Under the pieces are notes generated by a model, which was given only the letters and a program-made list of their open reading frames with translations, was not told where the DNA came from and ran no database searches. Shown here piece after piece: positions 47,501 through 57,700 of a DNA stretch of 64,000 bases; position 1 is the stretch's first letter, and each line of letters opens with the position of its first letter. The DNA lies in NCBI GenBank assembly GCA_010909165.1, contig VJWM01000186.1, positions 372,001 through 436,000 on the forward strand, in the 5' to 3' direction. Source of the DNA: Anthoceros angustus. Lineage: Eukaryota > Streptophyta > Anthocerotopsida > Anthocerotales > Anthocerotaceae. The position numbers and the translations under genes are program-made.

Positions 47501-49226
47501 AGCAAGCTCTTTTGCCCCTTCACATGGGGGCAGGACCCGGCTCGGTGGGGGCTGCGGTGACCTCCACTCCTTGGGCCACGTCCCTTCGCCCTCCTTCGCC
47601 TCTTGACCTCTTGCCACTCGTGGGCGGGGGAAAGTACCGGCACCTTCGAGGTCTTTGCGTTGGTGGCACCGTCTTCCGCCTCTTGGCTCCGTTGAGTTCG
47701 TCGGGGCTCGGCGGCCGTCGTGGTTGTTGGTCAGCCGGTCTGCGGGCCGCCAGCGCCCTCCGGCATCGGCTCCCTCTGTCGCTCGGAGGGCACCAAAAGG
47801 AGGAAGGGGAATCGCCTCCCAAACTTCCACAGGTGGTGAGGGGTTCGCTCAGGGCGTATGGAGTCAGGAATCCTCCCGGTCGTCCTCCTCCGAGTCGCTT
47901 GGTCTTGAAGGCGACCCCCACCTCAGGCGCCCTTGCACGCTCTACCGCGGGGCCTCCGGCCTTGGGCGCCGCTCAAGCTCTCCCTCCTTGAGCTCGAAAT
48001 GTCCCCATACATGAATCGGTATGGGGTCGGCCCCGATGGCGAGGCTTCTCGCTCCTTAGCTTGCGTGCCTCTGGCCGCAGGCGAAGATAATCCTTCCCAG
48101 TCCGCTCTTCCCATTGGGCGCATGCGAGAATACCAGCGAGTTATCACCAAGGTGATCCACCTTGGTGGCGAGTTCAATGGACAATGATCCGGGCCGCCCT
48201 TACTCGGTCGGCGGATCGGATATCAACCATCCGTTGGTTGTCCGTGCGTTCGAGCCTCGGCATCGCGGCGTGGTGGCCCTATCTTCCCCTTCGCCTTAAG
48301 GGGCTACCACGCCCCTTCTTCCTCCTTGAGCGGTTGTAGGCCATCCTCGGGACCTCAAGGTCCATCGCCTCGAGTCCTCCGGAGGTTCTTGGATCGGACC
48401 TCCTTGTTGATCGCCGGCATCTTCGGGCAAACTCCGGACTAGGTATTGTCAAAGGTCCAGACCATTTGGAACACGTCCGGATGCCACTCACCAATTCCCA
48501 CCCTCCGGCCGGGCCCGAAGTCCGGATAGCGCGGGTCACAATGTTGCGCTCCACGGTCCATGGCTCCCAGACTTCCGTCGGCTTTTGGGTGCCATTGCTT
48601 TCTCCTCCTCTTGTTCTTTGTAGGCTGGCGAGTCCGGCACGATGTTCCTCCTTCGCCGCGCGTTGTTGCTCCAACCTTGGATGCGCGCTCTAAAGTGGCG
48701 CCCAAAAAGCGCGAGCGGATTGCGGGCGCAAGGCTGAGGTATGCGGAGCGCGGCGGGCAGCCTCCCTCCTTGGCGCTTGTGGAAATGCGCTGGGCGGAAG
48801 GCGCCTCTTCGTTGTCCGTGCGCGAGTATGGCCTCGACCCTCGCTTACTGCGGCCTTCGCGCGCCGCGGGCGTGAATACCTGCGGCCTCGGCAGGTTCAG
48901 TCTGGCCTCTGCATGCCCGACCTCCACTCGGGGCCGTCCGTGGCGCCGCCTCGTGCATCCTCACGCCTCCGCTCCTGGGTTACTTTCCACAGGCGTACTT
49001 ATCCTATTTTGACACTGGGTGGGTTCCGGACTTATCCGTTACTCGGCGTGGTCGGAGCTTGCCATAGTGGTCTGCAGGTCCGTTGTTCCTCCAGTCGGAG
49101 TATACTCGAGCCTCGTCGCGCTACCCCAATTTATTCCCCACTTTTCCGCCTTATTTATCCTTCAATCCTAAAAAAAACAGAAACCCTACTTATTTCTTAA
49201 CTCCCCAGGGAAGTGCATAGCCCACA
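44575..49226 (-). repeat. Gypsy-2 5' LTR, 4.65 kb
   Basis: On the minus strand it begins TGTGGGCTATGCACTTCC at 49226 and ends GTCCGCCACA at 44575. A U3/R-like junction with GATAAGAGGGG lies near 45380-45400 (reversed). GTCCGGAC array at 45770-45935. Confidence 0.93.
46200..48930 (-). pseudogene. Coding-like body of gypsy-2 5' LTR
   Basis: Sense-strand counterpart of 35980-38700: VWEPW with ARRNIVTRAIRTSGP-like text at about 48530-48580, NKEVRSKN-type text near 48400, VAFKTK...EEDEG-like text near 47890, a 246-codon frame at 46685-47425 with AEREARRFTDR, KVLHQANK-like and EEARHKAE stretches, and HDVIEPWR conserved in both LTRs. Composition (Glu, Arg, Lys, Gln, Ala) suggests coiled coil. No family recognised. 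Confidence 0.5.
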
Positions 49227-49377
49227 CCCCTTTATGAAGAGTTATGTCTTTTCACTTAGATTAAGTCTAGCCTTTCTTGGTTATTCAATTAATTCACTCT
49301 TATGAACATATATATAATAATGTAATTACTCAATGTAATTGGTCTACACCATTTCCATATTTCGTAATGGTATCAGA
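49227..49377 (+). repeat. Copia-C 5' LTR, right piece
   Basis: CCCCTTTATGAAGAGTTATG to TTTCGTAA matches 56096-56235 of the 3' LTR. The primer site follows without a gap. Confidence 0.92.
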
Positions 49378-49390
49378 GCCATGCTAGGTG
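49378..49390 (+). other. Copia-C primer-binding site, tRNA-iMet type
   Basis: TGGTATCAGAGCC, the usual plant copia primer site complementary to initiator tRNA-Met, directly after the LTR. Confidence 0.95.
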
Positions 49391-49728
49391 TAGATTGCAT
49401 TCATGAGAATGCACATTAAATTCTGCACATGAAGATGTGCATATATAAATTTTTATGTTGTTTCTTGATTAGAAAATAGCTTCTAATCAGAAATATAGAA
49501 AATGTTCAAGAAAATAAATTGTGATTTGCTTTCTTGATTTTTATTTAGAAAATTTGCTTTTCTAGGAGTCACTCCTAGTGCACCTGCTGTCAAATTGCTG
49601 CAAAGCAATTTGATATCAGGTACACTAGAACGACTGCCTAAAGAGGCAAAAATTCTTTATAAAAACATATAGAAATTACAATATGCTTCTTGAAGCATTT
49701 CAGAAAACATAAAAATGTTGCCATGTCA

Positions 49729-50439
49729 ATGGCTAATCTACATGGAGGACAGCAATGGCAGCCTCGCCCTGCTGAGCGAGTTCCACAACAGAATCGCGGC
49801 CGGGGAGGCACACAAGTAAACAGGCACAACGTGGCTGGAATTCTCCATCAACTCACCCAAGAATGGATGATTCAGACACAAGATCAACCTATACTTGCGC
49901 TGGAATTAAGGGAGTCTCTCAATACTATAATTGAAACCCTATTTCCTGACCAACGTCACCTTGCATTCGTTCCTCCACCTAGAAATCCTAATCAACTCCC
50001 AGAAATACGTGTACAGCGTGCATTTGATGGAAATGGTCACCCCAGAGGTTTCCTAACCACACATGTCACACCACACACAAGTGTTACACAATTGATTGAT
50101 AGGATTGACGCCCATCAGCAGCATGTCGACAGGAGATTTCAAACAATCAGCTACAAGCTTGCTGCATCTAGTGTTGATATGCGAGACATTATAGAAAAGA
50201 TAGAGCACCTGGATTTTAAACTACTTACCTTGTTGAAGCCTGCATTACTTGCAAACCACAATCGGAGGCCTTTGCATGTAAGCAAAGCAAGCAGATAGTT
50301 TTCACATGTTTAATACTCCAAACTCGTGCCCATCTTGTTCTACATACGCTTTCAATAGATGGGAAAGTAGGAAGCAGAAAATTGAAAAGCGAGTCAATAT
50401 GCAAGTTAACCTACCTCGGTGGCAGACTTGCGACCTCTG
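49729..50439 (+). CDS. Copia-C accessory ORF upstream of gag
   Basis: An open frame from ATG 49729 (MANLHGG) to 50298. I chose this ATG over 49690 because copia-D also has MANL at the matching place. Conserved blocks are LNTIIETLFP, PPRNPNQLPEIRVQRAFDG and PRGFLTTH. After a stop, a second frame (50309-50439) carries NSCPSCSTYAFNRWE, also kept in copia-D, so either a frameshift or a second small ORF is present. Changes between the copies are mostly conservative. No known domain is recognised; CPSC might bind metal. Ty1/copia elements usually begin directly with gag, so this is an extra gene. Confidence 0.7.
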
Positions 50440-50609
50440 AACCCTTGTAGGTTTCTTTGCGGTGGCGGCATACCTAGATGCGACAATAGCATCTTACCCT
50501 AACTCATTACATCACGAATCATCAGCCATTGACTGCAGGATAGGTCGAGCAGTGCATTACACCGTCATAAGCTCCTAACTTTTAGGAAGGGCTAACGTTA
50601 GTCCTAGAC
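50440..50609. other. Gap: copia-C spacer before gag
   Basis: A short untranslated stretch between the accessory ORF and gag. No clear signal. Confidence 0.4.
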
Positions 50610-51440
50610 ATGGCTGACTCGAACAATTCGAGTATTGATGTATTCAAGGAAAAGGACAGATTTGGGGGGTTAGACTACGACATATGGGTCATGCGAATGC
50701 GTGGAGCATTGCAACATAAGCAGCTTTGGAGAGTGGTGAAGGGTGAAGATAAATACCCTACTACTGTACCTGCAGACTCTTCTCTTTCAGTTGCTGAAAA
50801 GAAGTTGCAGGATACTTGGACACTCAAGGATGAGTCTGCTCAGTACATCATCAGGAGTGGTCTAACCTCTGACATGTTAAGACAAACTTCAGGTTGCAAA
50901 ACTGCAGCTGAGATATGGTCCAGACTAACGGATCTGTATGCTGGAGTTAACACAACATGTCAGATGGCAGCAATCCGCAATCTTCAAAACTGCAAAATGA
51001 GAGATGGGGATACAATCGAGAAACACCTTGGATACTTTAGATCTTTGGTGTCCAAGCTCGAGAGTGCAACACGAACCGATCTCGAACATGCTCATCTTGT
51101 ATTTTGTAATGTCCCTACGACTCGTGGTCACACTTTGTGACATCTTATAATGCCTCACAACTTCAAGGAAAGAAGATTGCAAAGGCTGCAAATGTCACAT
51201 TGCCCCAAACGACATTTTCGAGTTGGTGGGAGCTCTCCTCCGGAGGAAGCTACAAGAGGATCAAACAAGCGTCTTTGGCAAGCGGCGGGCCTTATACACC
51301 AACAACAAAGGAAAGGCGGTAAGCCCAACCCGGTAATACAATATCTCGGTGCTAAGCTCTCAAAAGGCTACTACGGAAGAAGCCCAAGAAGGCTGGAAAG
51401 TGCAACGGTGCCAAATTCCGGTCATTGGGAGGCAGTGTCG
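50610..51440 (+). pseudogene. Copia-C gag
   Basis: ATG 50610, then FKEKDRFGGLDYDIWVMRMRG, TWTLKDESAQYIIRSGL, EIWSRLTDLYAG and DTIEKHLGYFRSL, the UBN2-type gag of plant copia. The frame breaks near 51138. A degenerate zinc knuckle follows near 51380-51440 (GKCNGAKF in one frame, GHWEAV in another). Confidence 0.88.
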
Positions 51441-51579
51441 TGAAGCGGTAGGAGTACCTAGCAGGAGGCTAACTCCCTTCTCGACACATGTTGTGGTGAC
51501 AAAACAAGGCTCTCCTTGACCCTCACAATAGGGAGCAGGAAGTTTATTCACCCTCTTGCTAACCCCACTTGTCTATCGG

Positions 51580-53031
51580 CAAATACACAAGGCAAACCCA
51601 TACAAGAGTGGTTCCTTGATACAGTGCCACCATTTGCCATAGAAATGCATTCGTCACTTACAGACTAGTTAAAGATCAGTTTGTTTACCTAGGTGACGAT
51701 AGCTCACTTGTGTCTCCAGGTCAAGGCACAGTAAAGCTTCCAGTTCCTTCAGGCATTACACTTCTCCTTACAGATGTGTACCATGTACCTGAAATGACAA
51801 GGAACCTAATCTCTGTTAGGAAGTTGAACATGGATAATAATTCTCATATCTTATTCACTCCAACAGAATGTAGGATTATCGATGCTTTTGATCATCGTAA
51901 AATCCTAGCTTATGGGTCATCGAGACCATGACCTCTTAAGCACACTCACCTTAGTCATGCCAAAGCCAATTTATCTTCCCGATCGCGAGCAAGCGGAAGA
52001 AAAGGCTCTGTTATGGCATAACGCTTAGGTCACCCTCACAGTGCTAAAAATGCGAGCAACTAGTGACATGATGGGAAAATTGGCGATTGCCACTCTTACC
52101 CCTCAGGCTGTGTGTGTCAAACGCCATCAAGCGAGCCTTCAAGAACAAAGCTCCTCACGGGGCCTCTGAAGTTCTTGAGCTTGTACACACTGACATATGT
52201 GGGCCCTTTTCGCAGCCCTCTATAGGTGGTGGCCGATATTTCCTCACATTCACAGACGACAAGACAAGATTTGTCATTGCTTATATCCTTAAAGCAAAAA
52301 GTGAATGCTTTTCCCTCTTCAAGGACTATCTGAAGCTTGCAGAAAGATGGACAGGGAAACAGTTGAAGACTCTGCGTTCTGATAATGGGGGGGAATTCAC
52401 ATCTAACGAGTTCCAAGCCTATTGCAGGGATGAGGGATAGGCGGAACAACTTCGTGTTTACACCGCGAGCGGTGTCTTGGCGCTTGAACGACTTTGCGAG
52501 ATGCTTTCATCCATGCTTCATCAAGCCTCCTTGCCACTATCCTACTGGGATGAAGCCCTTATGACAGCTGTGTATCTACGCAACAGGTTGCCTACAACTG
52601 CTGTCACAGGGCAAACTCCCTATGAAGCTTTCTATGGCAGAAAACCAGCTATTCTACATCTTCGTACCTTCGGATGCATTGCTTATGCCTTCATCCCTAA
52701 GGCCAAGAGATCTAAGTTAGCTGACAAAGCCCAAAAGCTCCTCATGCTAGGATACACTGAGGGAATCAAAGCCTACAAGCTTTACAACGTACCTCAGAAT
52801 AGGGTTATCTATGCCCGCAGCGTTACCTTTGATGAAAACCGGACTTGGCCGCAAGTGGGAGCTGTTCCCACCTCAGAGGAGGACTTTGACCTATCTGTCC
52901 TGCCAGACGTCACCATTTTTCCTGAACCTGAGGAGATTGCTCCTGCCGGGGGGGAAGAACAACAGCAAAATGACGATCAGCAGGAACATGCAGATGCACA
53001 AGAAGAAAACAATGTTTTTGCTGATGCGTGA
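51580..53031 (+). pseudogene. Copia-C protease and integrase
   Basis: Protease: EWFLDT near 51610, the active site altered, with LTDVYHVPEMTRNLISVRKL at 51770-51830. The integrase zinc finger is broken near 52000-52130. The core is HTDICGPF, YFLTFTDDKTRF and LRSDNGGEFTSNEF; a stop at 52438 interrupts it. The tail is SYWDEALMTAVYLRNRLP, TPYEAFYGRKP, FGCIAYAFIP and LLMLGYTEGIKAYKLYN. The order before RT confirms Ty1/copia. Confidence 0.88.
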
Positions 53032-53133
53032 CCACCTCCTCAAAAATGTAGAACCTTATCCGGACATACGATCCGATCCTGTTTTGGGACGAGGACGAGC
53101 ATGATAGCGATTCGGTGAACCTCATGCTCATCC

Positions 53134-53998
53134 TTGTTGCAATCCACGGCTGGCCGTTACCCTACAAGAGATAGACGGGCACCAGACTATTATCAGTCAC
53201 AGGACTTTAGAAGAGCAACTGCTAATGCTACCTACCTGGACCCCATTGAACCACAGTCCTATGAGGAAGCACTTCGTCGTCCTGATGCAGCTGAGTGGAA
53301 AAAGGCTATACAATCTGAGTATGATTCACTCATAAAAAACGGGACATGGGAATTAGCCAAGTTACCTCCAGGACGGAAGGTGGTATCTTGTAAATGGGTA
53401 TTCAAATTGAAGGTGAAAGCAGATGGATCTTTCGACAGGTATAAGGCACGACTCGTAGCTCGTGGTTTCTCACAAGTACCTGGTCTGGATTACTTTGAAA
53501 CATATGCTCCCGTGATGAAGCTGGCCACCTTTCGCACAATCTGTGCCCTGGCAGCACATCAGGACTATGAGTTAGACATGTTCGATGTTAAAACAGCGTT
53601 CTTACATGGCAAGCTAGATCGAAATCTACATGCGGCTGAGATATGAAGTGAAAGGCAAAGAGGATCATGTCCTACGTCTAATCAAAACACTTTATGGCCT
53701 GAAGCAGTCAGCTTTAGAGTGGAATGCAGTCCTTGATGAAGAGTTGCGTGCACTTGGTTTCATCAAATGTGTCTCTGACAGCAGCTTATATGTCTATAGA
53801 TCTGGTGATGTGGTGTGCTATCTCGCAGTATATGTCGATGACCTGATTTTATCCTGCAACAGCCCCACATTCATTACCAAGATCAACAAGTTGCTGGCCA
53901 CCAAATTTGAAATGACAAATCTTGGACCCCTTCATAGCTGTCTGGGAATTCTCATTCAGAGAGATAGAAAAAACAGATCTATATCTCTCACATGACCT
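53134..53998 (+). pseudogene. Copia-C reverse transcriptase
   Basis: YEEALRRPDAAEWKKAIQSEY, TWELAKLPPGRK, VSCKWVFKLK, VARGFSQVPGLDYFETYAPV and FDVKTAFLHGKLD, then a frameshift at about 53635 in the YMQQP block. It resumes with LIKTLYGLKQS and the catalytic AVYVDDLILS (53825-53850). It stops at 53993. The catalytic residues are kept; only the frameshift and stop break the frame. Confidence 0.93.
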
Positions 53999-54056
53999 AG
54001 ATACATTAGAGTGTTGAGCTTGGGAAGGATGCAAAGCGGCCATTACTCCATACAAT

Positions 54057-54824
54057 TTGAAGTTTAGCAGATCCATGTGTCCTGAAACGCAAAAGGACAT
54101 AGATGAAATGAGATCTGTCCCTTACAGGAAGGGTGTTGGTAAACTTATCTATGCCGCTAATACCACCCGACCTGATGTGGCCTATACTACGAGTGTTCTT
54201 TCTCAATACCTCGAGAACCCTGGACAAACACATTGGACTGGCGTCAAGAGAGTTGTTAGATATCTCAAGGGGACATCAAACATAGGAATTCGGTTCAGAC
54301 ACATACCTGGTATGCCGCTTGAGCTTGATGTTTATACTGACTCCGACTATGCAGGCGACATAGACACACGGAGGTCAGTATCTGGCTATGTTGTCATGGT
54401 GGCTGGTGGGCCCATATGCTGGTCAAGCAAAAAGCAACCTACAGTTGCAACCTCCAGCACAGAAGCTGAATATCGTGTACTGACAGCTGCCGCTAAAGAA
54501 ATAGCTTGGTGCAAGCTAATGTTTAAGGAGCTGGGACTTCCTCTCCCTACTTGCACAACCATCAGAACCGACAACCAAGGGTCCATGAACCTAGCCAAAA
54601 ACCCTGTTTTTCACTCCCGTACTAAGCACGTGGAAGTGGAATACCATTTCATAAGGGATCTTATCAAATCAGGCCAAATTATGCTGGAATACATACCAAC
54701 AGCAGACAACCCGGCAGATTTGTTCACAAAGGCCCTCAGTAGGGACACACACAACAAGCATATGAAAAGTTTGGGCATGGGCAGCCATGAGGGCTACCCA
54801 GTGGCCACAGAAAACCAATCCTAA
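54057..54824 (+). pseudogene. Copia-C RNase H and C terminus
   Basis: Open for 255 codons: MRSVPYRKGVGKLIYA, TRPDVAYTTSVLSQYLENPG, YTDSDYAGDIDTRRSVSGY, SSKKQPTVATSSTEAEYRVL, NQGSMNLAKNPVFHSRTKHV and TADNPADLFTKALSRDTH. This is complete to the normal copia C terminus (TAA at 54822). It is separated from RT by a frame break near 54000. Confidence 0.94.
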
Positions 54825-54837
54825 CCTAGCCTACAGG

Positions 54838-55760
54838 CTAGGTACAGCCCCAATCGTTGCTGTCACTATCATCTGGGTCATTATCGTAGCCTGGTGAAAA
54901 GCTATCAAGAGACCTCCTACTTACAGATTCAGAGGAGTCCGAGATCTTCTCCCATGAAGCGTAACTGTCAGATTTTGGACGAGAAGACCTCTCCACCAGA
55001 GCGAGGGGAGTTCCTCTTCTTTCTCTCCTGGAATGAAACTCTCTCTTTCGTCTCGAGGCTCTCTTCCTCATCCAAGCGATCCTCGGATCCTACAAGGAGC
55101 AGAGCAAGTGGGAGCCATCAGCAAAGGCCAGGATACATGACTGCAAACTTACAGGGGGCTTTAGGAAGTTAGTATAAACCAGAAATGGCAACAGATCACA
55201 TCACTACAAGACAGGACTTCCGTCGATTACATGGTCTTCAAAGTGCAGGCAGTGCGGATGCGCACGGACCATCTTAAGCCCGATGTGAGCACTGTGCAGG
55301 GCAGACTTCTGGGCGGCCGAGTAGGGACAATTCTAGTCTCGGACATAACACCTTTGGGCTTGGGAAACTTTGGAGGCGCAGGAGGATGCGAATCGCATAA
55401 AGCATAGTGGAACTCACCACGTTCGCGCCTGCGTACATCAAATGCTGCTCTGGTGAAAGATTGGCTTACAGGCTGTGGAGGTACAAGGCGGCGAGGTGGA
55501 GCTCCCATTCTCGTTGTGGGCGTTGGGGCCCCCTGATAATCGGCGATGGTAGCTTCGTCGCTCCTCAAGCCTGACTCTTGTTGTGCCCTTCGGCCTTCCC
55601 CTAGGGCGGCCACCTCCAGCAGATGTTGTAGCACCGCCAGTTTCTTGTGCTCCATTTCTCTTTCAGTAGGCGAGGCGATCGTTCTAGTTGCAGGAGCAAA
55701 CCTGCCTAGAGAATCCCTACAGTAGACACGGCGCTTGGCGGTGAAGCAGTCGCGAGACAC
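54838..55760 (-). CDS. Antisense ORF between copia-C RNase H and 3' LTR
   Basis: A 177-codon minus-strand frame (55227-55760) opens with SRDCFTAKRRVYCRDSLGRFAPATRT and continues EREMEHKKLAVLQHLLEVAALGEG, then a Pro-rich tail (PPAPPKFPKPKG). Downstream, 54838-55090 has another frame with a basic start and an acidic end (YDNDPDDSDSNDW). Between them are a GTAATC donor near 55228, a TACTAAC-like branch point and a CTTGTAG acceptor near 55092, so splicing is possible, though the phase does not join cleanly. Not recognised. Extra antisense ORFs at this place are known in some plant LTR elements. Confidence 0.4.
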
Positions 55761-56003
55761 GAGACGAAGACATCGTGTCTAGGAGCTTCGCTCCGGGAGA
55801 ATCGTGTGAGAATGAAGGAGGACGTAAAACAAGCTATTATGCTTATGGCACACACAGAATCGCCTTCACATAGAGTGTTCCATTACGCTCTTATGAAATT
55901 TGGTTGCTGATCAATCTGGTACACACACACTTGAGCTCAGCGGTCTCCACAAGGCGTTCACGGAGAAGAAGGCATCACATGCGTAATGATCAACAAGTGG
56001 GAG
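55761..56003. other. Copia-C 3' untranslated region
   Basis: No coding features. It ends CAACAAGTGGGAG, a polypurine tract directly before the 3' LTR. Confidence 0.7.
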
Positions 56004-56235
56004 TATTGAATAGGTGTTGACTCATTAGGGTTTGATATTACCTAGATATATGTGGTGTGTATATAGATTTCAAATTAGCTTACCCTTTCATTAGGTTCGC
56101 CTTTATGAAGAGTTATGTCTTTTCACTTAGATTAAGTCTAGCCTTTCTTGGTTATTCAATTAATTCTCTTATGAACATATATATAATAATGTAATTACTC
56201 AATGTAATTGGTCTACACCATTCCATATTTAGTAA
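56004..56235 (+). repeat. Copia-C 3' LTR, 232 bp
   Basis: TATTGAATAGGTGTTGACTC to TTTAGTAA, uninterrupted. It shows what the split 5' LTR looked like before gypsy-2 arrived. It is followed by CTAGC and resumed gypsy-1 coding. Confidence 0.93.
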
Positions 56236-56240
56236 CTAGC

Positions 56241-57700
56241 GAATTACTCGGGGAAGGAGGAGGTGGACCTAGACACGAGGAAAGGGGCAGAGGCATTCGA
56301 GGAGATCTGAGACCACCACGATAAGCGCTCCAAGATTAAAGGGTCGGGGATTTGGAGTAAGCGGTTCCATGTGTATGTAGATGTGTCGCCCGCCATCGGA
56401 GTAGTGCTTTCGGCCAAAAGGCGACAGCGGAGGATCATCCAATCTACTATGCCGAAAGATAGCTCACGCATGCGGGCAGGTACACTACTACGGGCGAGAG
56501 GCGTTGGGAATGGTATATCGGTCAAGAAATTGGGCACTATGCCCAGCAGGTTTGTGTTCTATGTCGATCACTTCGCTCAAGCATCCGGTGAATAAAGCGG
56601 GCACAGTCGGCGGTGCGAGGTGGATTCTGCTGCTCCGGAGTTCACCTTTGAGGTGGAGGCGAGGCAAGGAGGCAACACCAAAATCGACTTCTTGTCGAGT
56701 TGAAGACCTCCCTGCGGATCAGGAGGATGACTTCCCGGACGAGGAATTGGTGGCCACAGTGGAGACACAGGAGGAGGAGCGCAGTCTGAGGAACCCCAAA
56801 CTTGTGGATAGCGTAACCGTAGCAGAAGCGGAGAAGGGGAGCGGACGTAGAGGATGGCCCACCTATCCGGAGTTGGAACGGTACCTGTGGGAGATGGAGA
56901 TTCCAAGCGGGTTAAAGCGTGCCTAGCAATAGGCCTTTGTACACTACGCTCAGCCCTTCAGGATGTACAATGGATGTATCTTCAAGGTGGGACTGGACAG
57001 CGTGGAGCGTAGGTACCTTCAACAGGCGGAAACGGAGGTAGTCATAAAAGGGTTGCATGAAGGTTTGGGTGGTGGACATTATGCAGCACAGGTCACCACC
57101 AAGAAAATCTTGGAGGCGGATCTTTGGTGGCCCACCATGTATGGAAAGCCGCCGGTTGTGAAGAGATGTGATGCTTGTCGTGGATCAGGCCACGATGCAA
57201 TGGCCGCTGGTGCCCAAACTCGCACTGGCACCTTTTGAGAAATGGGGTATCGACTTCATCGGACCTATCTGACCTACTGACGAAGCACACGGAGGTACAT
57301 CCACGGTGGCAGCGGACTCACATGCCGGTGGGTGCGGCGGCGGCAACAAGGGCGAACTGCAAGCACGGTGGCAAAGTTCCTCTATGAGAACATCATCCGC
57401 GCAGTACGGGTGCCGTTGCTGATTAGTGGCGATAGAACTCATTTCCTCAATGATGTGATAAGCGCAATGACGAACTATTCGGTATAACTCATGTGCAAAG
57501 GCAACTTGGCGAAGGCCAATGGGTTACGAGAAGACCAGCGGACTTATCATCGCATCTTGAATAAACTACGGTTAACTATCTTGATTTGGGATACCAGCTA
57601 CCATCGCTATGGGCTTTACGGGCGGAGGAAGGTAACTCATAGCGAACTCCGTGTTACTTGAAGAAGGCAAGTGGGGCGACAATGGACTAGCAAACTCCTA
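56241..57700 (+). pseudogene. Gypsy-1 RNase H and integrase (resumed)
   Basis: After the copia-C target duplicate, frames read KEEVDLDTRKGAEAFEEI-like text, FHVYVDVSPAIGVVLSAK (RNase H start, near 56365) and FVFYVDHFAQASGE (56548-56589). An acidic linker follows, then the integrase finger (HEGLGGGHYAAQVTTKKILEADLWWP ... KRCDAC), FEKWGIDFIGPI near 57235, and FLNDVISAMTNYS near 57445. A weak C-terminal segment reaches about 57660. No polypurine tract or 3' LTR follows; the element is truncated. Numerous frameshifts. Confidence 0.85.

Larger units (their letters stand above)
34643..49226 (-). mobile_element. Gypsy-2, complete element with giant LTRs, nested in copia-C
   Basis: A 14.6-kb element with LTRs 34643-39029 and 44575-49226. 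On the minus strand the order is 5' LTR, TT, primer site, gag, protease, RT, RNase H, integrase, polypurine tract and 3' LTR. LTRs begin TGTGGGCTATGCAC and end CCACA or TTTACA. Flanking GCCCT and CCCCT fit a 5-bp target duplication with one change. It is the same family as gypsy-1 but in opposite orientation. Pol is heavily frameshifted. Confidence 0.92.
34547..56235 (+). mobile_element. Copia-C, Ty1/copia element nested in gypsy-1
   Basis: 5' LTR (34547-34642 plus 49227-49377, split by gypsy-2), tRNA-Met primer site, accessory ORF, gag, protease, integrase, RT, RNase H, an antisense ORF, and 3' LTR (56004-56235). Without gypsy-2 it is about 7.1 kb. Flanks CTAAC and CTAGC fit a 5-bp target duplication with one change. 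LTR outer ends are TATTG...GTAA rather than TG...CA. Frameshifts interrupt gag, integrase and RT. Confidence 0.92.
26631..57700 (+). mobile_element. Gypsy-1, outer Ty3/gypsy element (interrupted)
   Basis: Giant 5' LTR (to 30962), primer site, gag, protease and RT to 34546. After the nested copia-C (34547-56235), RNase H and integrase follow to about 57.7 kb. RT before integrase defines Ty3/gypsy. The RT reading GYYRRFIRGLT before the insertion and KEEVDLDTR-like text after it fit one polyprotein. The 3' LTR is missing; copia-D sequence follows. RT and protease wording (KDHFPMPFVDDILD, SGVNLI) suggests a non-chromoviral lineage. Confidence 0.85.

Noticed and set aside
47065-47991. A 308-codon plus-strand open frame
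   Set aside because: It is antisense to the gypsy-2 LTR body with low-complexity Ser/Pro/Arg composition; it mirrors the 28.4-kb case.
49440-49690. AT-rich inverted phrases (TTCTTGATTAG, CAAATTGCTGCAAAGCAATTTG) as a regulatory RNA
   Set aside because: They lie in the copia-C leader, where stem-loops for packaging or priming are ordinary; similar text occurs in copia-D.
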